DNA of 64,000 nt. Source: Mermis nigrescens. Its lineage: Eukaryota > Nematoda > Enoplea > Mermithida > Mermithidae. The first letter of the stretch is position 1; each line of letters opens with the position of its first letter. A program made the translations under genes and the position numbers. Below the pieces are notes generated by a model. That model saw only the letters and a list, made by a program, of their open reading frames with translations. It did no database searches and was not told where the DNA came from. Below are positions 45,821 to 54,615 of the stretch, piece after piece. The stretch spans positions 35,961 to 99,960 of the forward strand of contig JAVLUZ010000327.1 of the NCBI GenBank assembly GCA_036768485.1, in the 5' to 3' direction.

Positions 45821-45887
45821 CTTTGGACTACCCTTAGGGCGCAGATACCCCCAACGGAACCGGGTTCAGCTACACATATGAATCAAG

Positions 45888-46140
45888 GGCCCCCTTTTCC
45901 GAGCCCCCCTTCAGAAATCAAAATACCTACCCCCCCCGAACTCAATTTTTTTAATTTTTATTGCTTTTTTATCGATTTTTTGATGCCATTTTGATAGTGC
46001 TCGATGAGGAACTTCGCAAAATGATGTTTTTTTCGCCATAAGACCACTTTTAAGGCCATTTTATACCTTTGAAAATTTTTTCACCTCCGCCACCAGAAAT
46101 TTTCTCATCCCTCCCCAAATTTCGTTGCTGCCCACCTATG
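45888..46140 (-). mobile_element. MITE family A, copy 6, left end uncertain
   Basis: The right end TGCTGCCCACCTATG and the core (AATTCAATTTTT, TTTCGCCATAAGACCAC) match family A in reverse. The left boundary is degraded. Confidence 0.65.
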
Positions 46141-46719
46141 GTATTCACCATGATGTGCCCTACTCTGGGAACCCCGGTTCTGGCGGTTTGGATCGTTTCC
46201 GTTTCCGGCTTTTACCCATCGTTTCCGTTTCGGTTTCCAGCTTTTGCCAACTGTTTCCGTTTCCGGATTTTACCTATCATTTCCGTTTCCTTTTCCGGGT
46301 TTTACCCACACCCTAAATTATGCCGCAAAAATGCTATTGAAAACCCTTCCTTGCTTCGTAGCTATAGTGAGATCTAGCGACCTACAGTACATAAGAAAGA
46401 AGGGATTACTGTAGCCACCGAAAACATTTACTGACAAAGCTCTCGGATAAATGAAACAGACTATATATATTAACGTAGGTGCTAGTAGTAGTACTCCCGC
46501 TTAGATCGGTATCACTCCCGTTTACTTAGGTCGATATAAAGGCATTGGTTTGGACCGCACGCCATAGGGTTTAAACAATCGTTTTCTTTTCTTTTCTTGC
46601 ATTACAGTAAAACTTGAATGCGTCTAAATGTATTTCACGTCAAACCTGCATTTTGGATTACATGCTAATCTTATGTACATACTTTATCTTTTTTAGCAAG
46701 ATAAATTCCTATCAAAAAG

Positions 46720-46865
46720 ATAAAGATAAAGTATAAAGATGGCCTGTGATTTTTCCAAAAGATAAAGATAAAGATAAAGATAAAATAAAGAAATCGTCAA
46801 GATAAAGATAAAGATATCTTTATCTTTATCTTTATCTTGCTAAAAAGATAAAGATAAAGATATCT
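46720..46865. repeat. GATAAA array, right end of element G
   Basis: GATAAA units that switch orientation within the array: GATAAA on the left, TTTATC near 46816-46838, then GATAAA again. Confidence 0.85.
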
Positions 46866-46885
46866 TTTACAACACGAGCTGTTTC

Positions 46886-47310
46886 CCTTCCATTTTTTTG
46901 ACATTTTCTCGATTTTTGAGGAAGTTTTTCCCTCTTATGCTTAATCACAGGATGGTAGTTTTTGAGGGGCCCATGACAGTTTTTACGGGCCGCTTTCATA
47001 CATTTTGTACAGGGGAAGACAGTTTTTCTCAAGGATTGTGACAATTTTTAAAATTTTGACCTGACATTAATGTTCTCGACTCACTCAACCAGTGTTGGCA
47101 CTAACCAGATGCCATTTTCGTAGTTTTACGGGCATTTTGGAATTTTTCACAGGGTTCGGCAGATTTTAGGCAGTTCTTTGTGGCAGCTTTTTGAGGGCGA
47201 CTGGCTTTTTTCTTGGCGTAATTATATTTCGATATGCAAGTGCAAGGTAGAAAAATTGCTCTAATTCAGCTCATTGATTAATTACTGTCTCTAGCTTCCT
47301 GTATAGAACA
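46886..47310. repeat. Degenerate GGTAGTTTTT-type repeat
   Basis: It contains GGTAGTTTTTGAGG, CAGTTTTTACGG, CAGTTTTTCTCAAGG and AAATTTTGACCTG, resembling the right end of element L (54040-54132). No gene is visible. Confidence 0.5.
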
Positions 47311-47542
47311 GCGGTCAGCAGGGGTTGCCAGGTGCAGGAGAATTCTCCTGAATTCAGGAGAATCTAAAATTTTCAGGAGCAGGAGCAGGAGAATGGGCTT
47401 TTCAGGAGAAATTTCAGGAGAAGTTGTAAACATGCAGGAGAATGCAGGGGAGAATTCAGTGGAATCCTTAAAATCTAGGAGAATTCAGGAGAATTTTCAG
47501 GGCGAATTCTAGAATAGCTCCATGTCCCAGATTTCAAAAAAA

Positions 47543-47718
47543 CAGCGTTTTTATGCGATTTCAAGCAGGTATCTTTAACATAAAAGTTGAAAAAACAGAC
47601 GGAAAAGCTTTTGATTGAAAAAAAAATTAAAATAAAATTTTTTCAATTTATAATTTCCGTCTGTTTTTTCAACTTTTATATTAAGGAATCCTACTTGAAT
47701 TCGCATAAAAACGCTATT
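47543..47718. repeat. Long imperfect hairpin just downstream of the transposase stop
   Basis: Arms of about 70 bp (47544-47611 and 47649-47717) are inverse, with GTTGAAAAAACAGACGGAAA paired and outer AGCGTTTTTATGCGA paired. The loop is AT-rich. The right arm ends 7 bp from the stop codon. Confidence 0.75.
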
Positions 47719-47724
47719 CTCACC

Positions 47725-49343
47725 TTAATCAACGTCTTCACTATCACTTGAATCGTATTCGGGTAATTGAACTTCTCGTTTCTTCAAGGGGTCGTACAAT
47801 CGGGCTGCCAACTTCAAAAATTCCACCGTACGGTCGAGTTTACACTCTTGACACTTTTTCAAGAACATGTATTTAGCCAGGTTGCCGGGAATATGCGACT
47901 TTTGCGGTTCGAGGATGTGCACACTGCCTTTGCCGCTCTCCAGGTTGACTCTATCGCATTCGTATGGGCGCCTGTCTCTTTATCTTTGAACGTTATGCTG
48001 TGGTTTACCTGCATGAAAGGACTAATTAGGTATTTTAGGGCTCTGTGCATCGTGCGTCTTCAGATTGGTGCCAGGGGATGATCTAAGCCTAAGAAAAGAT
48101 GGGCGAAAGTTGCCTCGCTCGCTTCGCTCGCTCCGCAATTTTCGCCCCATTTGTCTCAGGCTTACATCATCCCCTGGCACCAATGATGAAGGCACATACT
48201 AAGCCTAAGCCTAAAAAATAAATATTAGAAGAGACATAGGAAGAATATGACGTTAGCACCCTTATTTGTCGCATTATATGTAATTATAAAAAAACAATAT
48301 AAAAAACATGCTAGAAATATGAAATTTTTTAAAGTTTTTTTTTCGTAATTTCAAACAGCTTTCCGCGTCTTTTTTTCTTTTTCTCCTTCATTATATGTAA
48401 TCAAAAAAAATTATAACCGGATGGTTTGCATGACTTAATAATTATATTTACTGAAGTATAATTTCTTAATTATATGGAATCCTTCTCTTTCTAACTAACC
48501 CTCACTAAATAAGTATAAAAATAGTATAATTTCTTAATTATATGGAATCCTTCCCTTTGTAACTAACCCTAACAATAAAATATGATAACCGGATGGTTTG
48601 CCTGACTTAATTATTATAATTACTGAAGTATAATTTCATACTCACTTTTAAATGTTGATATCCGTGCTGATCCAGGCAGTCGTATGCCTTCCAGCAGTCG
48701 CTTATTATCGTCGTTCCGGGCAACACCCACTCCTTTATAATAGGAATCAGCTCTGACGAACTTCGCTGTTTTACTGCAACGAGAAACACTCGCCCAGTAC
48801 CTCGCTCGTAACCTCCGAATACCCACTGCCCATCAACGGAACGCCCCTTATTGTACTTGCGTTTACCAAACTTGGATTCATCGATTTCGACGATCTGACC
48901 TGGGCCTCCAATCTTTTCCGGATTCTCGAGCAAACTTTGTAGTAACACTTCTCGACAAAACGACGCCCAATCCACTAGAGTCGTAGCCGCTAGTCTAAGC
49001 TGAACCGCGATTAGGTCTAATCCCGCACCATATACCCACAAATTAACAAATGCTACAATTTCGTGTATCGATAGTTTCGAGCGTTCAAAAAATGTGCCTA
49101 CGTCGAAACGAAATCTGATTTCCACATAATCGTCTTTTTCTGCTTATTTTTTGAAACCGTATTTGGACATCGCCATACCCGTCCATCAATAGCCGCTTTC
49201 AATTCGGACAATTTCAATGTTCCGCCACACCTATCACATTTATAATCCGGCTCCTTCGGTACTAATTGTAAATCTTGTAGCCACTGTAACAGTTTCACCG
49301 AATCTTCGGTTAGTTCATTAATTTCTCTAAGATTAAGAAACAT
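47725..49343 (-). pseudogene. Merlin/IS1016-like (ISXO2-type DDE) transposase, one intron, two frameshifts
   Basis: The N-terminal zinc ribbon (CDRCGGTLKL with WRCP) runs into GTFFERSKL, then the catalytic region EIDESKFGKRKYNKG, GGYERGTGRVFL, ISDCWKAYDCLD and, after the intron, VNHSITF with ETGAHTNAIESTWR. These give the DDE-type acidic residues of Merlin transposases. Start chosen at the ATG 49343 (MFLNLREINEL); about 327 codons, normal for the family. An intron is inferred at 48009-48645: donor GTGAGT after HLK and acceptor TGCAG before VNHS, restoring the conserved HLKVNHS joint. Frameshifts are needed near 49130 (A5 run) and near 47925; the end is an acidic tail SSDSEDVD. The copy is therefore decayed unless these are sequencing errors. 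Confidence 0.85.
48052..48198. repeat. Palindromic insertion in the transposase intron
   Basis: The arms read ATTGGTGCCAGGGGATGAT and its inverse, continuing through CTAAGCCT and GGGCGAAA, around a loop with CTCGCTCGCTTCGCTCGCTC. It may be a small MITE; no TSD could be separated from the palindrome. Confidence 0.65.
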
Positions 49344-49469
49344 GGTTATTACGCAGTAACAACGCAAAGCATCAACAATTTTGATAAACAATCTAATATA
49401 CGTAATGCTTTTCACACAGCAGCACGGTACTAGCGTAAATAACCGGAATGCGCAATTCTACCGTCCGAA

Positions 49470-49690
49470 ACAAACATCTATTACGTAAATCACTCATGTT
49501 TGAAAACAAATTTGTATAGAAATGCAACATCGACTCACACATGAGCATTAGGTTACTATTATAAAACTATCCGTAATAAATAATTCTCGCAACCGAACAA
49601 GCGCCTATTCCCTAAATCACTCATGATATTAAAAAATTTGCATAGAGAACCTACGTCGACTTCCACGCGAGCAATAGATTACTAATCTAC
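49470..49690. repeat. Diverged tandem duplication (about 130 bp)
   Basis: AAATCACTCATG, ATTTGNATAGA, CGACTNNCAC and GAGCANTAG recur in the same order around 49485-49545 and 49613-49672. Confidence 0.55.
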
Positions 49691-49988
49691 CACCCTACAG
49701 TACATGAAGAATTGTCACTCAGATGTGTTCCACAGATCACTGCCTGTAATGTATGCACAACTTTATCCAATGCACTATGGACGGATTGTTCTATCAAGGC
49801 AACAGTAAATGCGCCTAACTTACATTCTCCTATAATAGTCATGTAAACACATCGACCGATTGCAGTGTATTCATTTAAGTATATCAAGTTCGTTCAAGCT
49901 ATACATAGAAACCAATAAATGCATTGTGGATAGTTCTGTACCTACGTCCTTCATAAACGTTCATCGTGTGCACGTATGTTCGAATTAA

Positions 49989-50248
49989 CCTGTTCTTCTT
50001 TAATTCATAATAGATTTATCAATTGTCAGCATTATCCCCGTTGCCTTCGCTAATGAATGTACATACATATTACCTATGTCCCTACTTCCATACCTATGTA
50101 CACAAGACTATTCGATCAATCCTGTTCTTCTTTAATTCATCATTGATTCATCAATCGTCAGCATTATCGCCGTCGCCTTCGCTAATGAAGGTACATATTA
50201 CCTCTGTACCTAGTTACATACCTATGTACACAAGACAATTCGGTCAAT
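49989..50248. repeat. 132-bp tandem duplication, two copies
   Basis: Both units start CCTGTTCTTCTTTAATTCAT (49989 and 50121) and share GTCAGCATTATC, CGCTAATGAA and ACCTATGTACACAAGAC. It lies between the transposase and the right end of element K. Confidence 0.9.
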
Positions 50249-51454
50249 CGGCTCTTTTCAGAAATTTTTGATGATGTAAGTGCAACTGAAAATTGGCGGT
50301 CACTGTTTTAAGCACAAAAACTGTTTTTCGAATAATGTGTATTGTAAACAATGCGACCTCTTTAGCTTAGGCCCTTGAGCAGTATATCCTAATGAAAAAT
50401 CAGGAATCTGTTATTGAATGTTTGTCAGCTGTTGATGTTGAATAAAATGTTATACTTTGTGGTGCAGCATTAGTCTTCCATTATTTTTGCATCTGCCTGT
50501 ATAATGCAGATATGCTCCATGAGCTTTTTGCGAGAGAATTAATCTTCATTATTTAGCCTTGAGTGTCCTTAGGATTAACAGGCAAGAGATCAGAATAAAA
50601 TAGTTGGGTGAACCAAGTAAATTGGCCTGAGCATGCTTGATATGCATGTGTACATACAATTGTAGATCTGCTGTACAACCTTCCCTGCAAAATATGAGCC
50701 TGGAGAATTTTCAGGAGAATCAAAATATTTTCAGGAGAATTGCAGGAGAATTTTTCCCCAATTTTACCTCTGTGCAGGAGAATCTGAATTTTGGGACCTG
50801 GCAACACTGGCGGTCAGTACGCGCTGTGTTGCCAGGTTGGTAGTTTTCCTACCATTTTGGTAATTTTTTTCAGGCCGCGCTCGAATTGATTTAATTCTTA
50901 CTTGATAATAATCTTTAAGCTGCACCACGCCAATTGCAGCATTTTTATCGACAATCTGGTCTAGAACTTCACTACAATTGAAAATCCTTATATTATGCAC
51001 GGATTTGGTTAGTTTTTGTAATGCGAAATTGAGTTTTAGAGAGGTAAAATCTTGAAATTTTTTGGCGCTTCTGCGCCATTTGATAAATTATACTTTTAAT
51101 TGTCAAAAGCGATTTCAGAATTGGCTAAAATGCTTTACTGAAGGAAGGAAATTCAAGTTTCGGGTACTTTGCACTTTACCGGAATTTTTTATTTTTTCGT
51201 AAAAATAACATTTTCTGGCATTTCAAAGGTTGGTGAGATTCCAAAAAAACCAATCATTTTGCGCAGAAATTTTTTTTTCATGTTTTTTTCGGTTTTACTT
51301 GTTAAGATATAGGAAAATCTAAGTTTTTGCTTCTAATATACTTAGGCTTAGGCTTAGTATATCTGAAAAGGTGTTTTAAGCTGCTTAGGTCGAGGTTGCT
51401 CCCGCTCAGCTCAGGTCAATTTATAGATGCTTAGGTTGATGTATAGATGCTTAG

Positions 51455-52527
51455 TAGAGATGTGCCGGGGCGCTCTTTTGCCGGGGCGGGCGGGGCCTGG
51501 CCGGGGCCTGTACAAAACATATACCCTATACTTACTAAGCTATACCAAGCATCCACATTATTTCTATACTGGCCTAACATCTTAGTATTGCTATTGTAAG
51601 CAATTACATATTGCTTCAATGAATTAAAGACTTGAAAATAAGCAGATAAAAGAGAAATAAACAAAAAATAATAAATAATTGTGAATATAGCTGTTAGGCA
51701 TAGAAAACAATAAGCTGAGCTGAACAGAATATGACTTTTCTATAGTATTTATGCTGATTCGATGAAAGAAATAGATGAGCAAAACAGTACAATACAAAAG
51801 ATTACGATTACATTGCACGAGAAATAAGTAACCCAGAGATTAACTACACGCTTGAAAAACTTATCTCTAGAATATCAACAAAATCATAGGGGCGAAAAAT
51901 GCTTGTACGACGAAAAATCATTTACCAAGATTAGGGAACATGCATAATCGAATTAAAATGATATTTAAAAAATTAATTGAAAACCACACAAAAATGAAGA
52001 CATTTGCTCTATTATTTGGCGCACAGCGCCCGAAATTAGTGAAAAATCGCATATATTAAAGCAAACGAATTCTATCTGGATGATAAAATAAGTTGCCGTA
52101 CCCTAGCATTTTTTAAGGTATATAAGTACATACATCGATTTATAAAACAATTTTACAGACACTGGTGAAAGTCCCTTGCATTTTAAACTTTATTGTCGAA
52201 GAACTATCAGTCAAACGTGCTTATTTTCGCAATAAAAATTGTTAATTGAGCTAAGCTATTCAAGAATGTATCGAATTGTTTCAATGCTCACTCAAATCTT
52301 GATTATTAAATTACCTGAAGCGAAACACAACAGTAGCCTAAGCTTAATTTTAACGAAATTTAGCTTATTTTTGCAAATAAATAAATATTATATTGCGTAA
52401 TTCGGCAAAAAAGATTAATTTTGTTCGATTTTCACTAATTTTTCATCGTTTTTACAGTCCCCAGTCCCGGTGCCGGGGCCAGCCTGCGCCCCGGCCCGGG
52501 GCCGAACCAGGGCCTGGCACATCTCTA
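51455..52527. mobile_element. hAT-like element M (1,073 bp, 8-bp TSD)
   Basis: The ends TAGAGATGTGCCGGGG and CCTGGCACATCTCTA are inverse, followed inward by GC-rich CCGGGGC units on both sides. A perfect 8-bp TSD ATGCTTAG lies at 51447-51454 and 52528-52535. The TAGAGATG start is typical of hAT elements. No intact ORF. Confidence 0.92.
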
Positions 52528-53040
52528 ATGCTTAGGTAGATGTATAGATGCTTATATCGACGTAAGAATGGTTATCAAATACATAAGATTTCCATATTTT
52601 GTGTTGAAAATTTTCATGATACAAGTGTTTTTCGCGCAAAATGATTGATTTTTTTGGAATAGACGACCTTTAAAATGGCAGAAAAAATTGTTTTCAGGAA
52701 AAAACAAAAAATTCCGGTAAAGTGCGAAAATTCCCAAGTTTCAACAGAAATAACGTTTACTGATCGTGATATTTCTTGTAGAGCGCAAAATTTTTATACA
52801 AAAAGCGCATCAAACACCGCTATTGCATGTGTACATAGAATTTTCTACTTAAAAAACACTGATTTTTTTACACAGGCGCTCTATTTTTTACATTTTTAGA
52901 CCTTCCAAAAAAGCGTGGAAAAAGGTCGGAAAAAGTGGAAAAAATTTTGGGTCTGGTCTATAATGTCAACCAAATCGCTGGGAAAAGAAACGGTGGTCCC
53001 AGCCAGCTCGGTCATGCCACACAAATAGACATACTTAAGT

Positions 53041-53832
53041 GATTTCATCTTGTTCCTCAATACGACGTGCATTAAATATTTAGGTGTCTTTCTGACCTCT
53101 GACCTTACTTCTAGATCACACTGTGAAAATATTGTGAAAGAAGGATTGCAGTCAGGCCATTTAATCTTACACAGTCTTGTTTCTAAAAATAAATCTTTAC
53201 TTTGTAAAGCCTTTGTTACTTATGTGAGACCTGTACTTGAATACGGATTGGTTTTTGGAACCCTTTCCTACATTGTAACAGATTCCATTGAGGGTGTCCA
53301 ATGTAGGTTTACAAAACGACTTTCCAATGATAAAAGTCTTTCATATAATCAGAGATTGGTTCAACTTGGATTAGAAAGACTTAAATTAAGGCGTTTATAT
53401 AATGAACCTCACTTTAGCTTTTCTATTATTAGATTTAATATTCTGCCTTTTGAGGATTTCTTTACATTTAAAACTAATTCAAATCGAGCAATGAATTCTT
53501 GTAAGCTTTTTGTTAATCGGGCAAACAAAAACTGGAGAAAATTTGAATTTTGTAATCGAGTAAATCTCCGTTTGGAATTCTCTACCTGAAGAAGTTATAA
53601 GTGCTCCAAATAGACATGTTTCCTTAATAGATTAAAAAGGGTCAGGGTCGTAAATAAGCGCAGTTCATGTACTGCCTACATTATCCCGCTTTCCTCGACC
53701 ATTTATATTTTTTATTAACATGTCTTTCTGTGTATGTTTACATTTTATCTTTTTTTGTTACTTATCAATGTATTAATGTTACTTGGTTTGTTGTCGGATC
53801 AGCGAATAAAATTTGTATTTGTATTTGTATTG
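53041..53832 (+). mobile_element. LINE 3' fragment: end of the reverse-transcriptase ORF and tail
   Basis: The frame 53050-53589 reads KYLGVFLTSDLTSRSHCENI, FVTYVRPVLEYG and RLVQLGLERLKLRRLY, the region just after the catalytic core in CR1/Jockey-group LINEs. The 3' end has repeated TTTGTA units (53806-53832). It is 5' truncated. A second copy of its last 160 bp is at 63145-63310. Confidence 0.82.
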
Positions 53833-54149
53833 TTCTCTCTTCATACTTGTTTATCGCTTATTACCTAAATTACATGATAACATTTTGCACTGTACATAAC
53901 CTTTTTGGTCCTTTATTATAAATGAATTTATTTTTCCCAATATTCTTCAGTGAAAAATTTATATCTCCTACATAAATTGTCATTTCTTGAGCAGAATAAA
54001 GATGCTTGTACTGCTAGAAAGTTTTGAACATTAGTGTTTTTGAAAAAGGTAGTTTCTTTGTAGTTTTTCTGAAAGTTGGTAGTTTTTTGGGAAAAAAGTG
54101 GTAGTTTTTAAAATTTTGACCCGGCAACACTGTACGCGTTGCATATTTG

Positions 54150-54592
54150 AAGAAAGAAAGAAATTTTATTACTAATAAACCAAAGTGATAAAATACAGAA
54201 TGACGAGTTACATAATAGATACGAATTAGTAACGGTACATGCGAGTCAATGTAATGACAATTTTTACGCGCGCCCCACAAGATGTCTAGATAAATAAAGT
54301 TTACTAACCTGTATTTAAATATGTTTAGGTTAAAGGGAAGATACAATGAAGCCAGGAAGATCGTTCCAAACTGCGATGTATTTGTAAAAAAATCAAACTC
54401 TTCTAAATCAGAATGTACAACAGGTATAAATAATTAAAATCTATTGATACTGCGGGTAATATGATTGAATACAAAAAAATCATCAGCTTCTAAACATGAT
54501 TTATGACAATAATTTGATGCATCAAACACAGACAAATCTGCAGCTGTCTTAATCCAAGTCTGCACAATTTATGTTGTATAGACAATCCTCGT
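54150..54592 (-). mobile_element. 3' part of the LINE interrupted by the RTE element
   Basis: On the minus strand it encodes the typical LINE C-terminal SLNLNIFKYRLVNFI and ends AATAAAATTTCTTTCTTTC, a TTTC-repeat tail at 54150-54172. The upstream part resumes at 58400 on the other side of the RTE insertion. Confidence 0.7.
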
Positions 54593-54615
54593 ATGAAAGA
54601 ATATTATTCACTCAC

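Larger units (their letters stand above)
43950..46313. mobile_element. hAT-like element H with GGAAACGATGGGTAAAA ends
   Basis: The left end AGGGGAAACGATGGGTAAAA and the right end TTTTACCCACACCC are inverse; GGAAACG/CGTTTCC units are iterated at both ends (right end 46190-46310). A perfect 8-bp TSD TAAATTAT lies at 43942-43949 and 46314-46321. It is inserted in repeat E and contains element I. Confidence 0.82.
43549..46461. mobile_element. Terminal-inverted repeat unit E, copy 2, split by element H
   Basis: The ends GTCTGTTTCATTTATTGGAG and CTCGGATAAATGAAACAGAC are inverse. Removing the inserted element H leaves about 540 bp colinear with copy 1 (41681-42671). The tRNA-like segment lies at 43765-43835 (minus). 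The target-site duplication is uncertain (TA or TATA). Confidence 0.65.
43075..46877. mobile_element. hAT-like element G with GATAAA-repeat ends, hosting a nest of insertions
   Basis: The left end TAGTGTTGTAAAAGATA and the right end TATCTTTTACAACACGA are inverse at 16 of 17 positions, flanked by a perfect 8-bp TSD GCTGTTTC (43067-43074 and 46878-46885). Both subterminal regions are arrays of GATAAA (43100-43260 and 46720-46865). Its own sequence is about 0.9 kb; the rest is repeat E copy 2 and elements nested in it. No transposase is visible. Confidence 0.85.
47319..50809 (-). mobile_element. 3.5-kb DNA transposon K carrying a Merlin-type transposase
   Basis: The left end CAGGGGTTGCCAGGTGCAGG and the right end, inverse CAGTGTTGCCAGGTCCC, are flanked by a perfect 8-bp TSD GCGGTCAG (47311-47318 and 50810-50817). 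Both ends continue into irregular CAGGAGAAT units (47333-47500 and 50695-50785). Inside lies an ISXO2/Merlin-type transposase. Merlin elements do make 8-9 bp TSDs, but the CAG start looks hAT-like, so it is open whether the ends and the transposase belong together or one lies within the other. Confidence 0.8.
50824..54132. mobile_element. 3.3-kb element L with TGTTGCC ends and GGTAGTTTT subterminal repeats
   Basis: The left end CTGTGTTGCCAGGTTGG and the right end GACCCGGCAACACTG are inverse, both bordered by GGTAGTTTT-type units. TACGCG occurs on both outer sides (50818-50823 and 54133-54138). It abuts element K. It contains element M and a LINE 3' fragment; no transposase ORF is seen. Confidence 0.65.

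Noticed and set aside
46069..46377. ORF with repeated Phe-Arg-Phe
   Set aside because: It is the iterated CGTTTCC end of element H read in frame; not coding.
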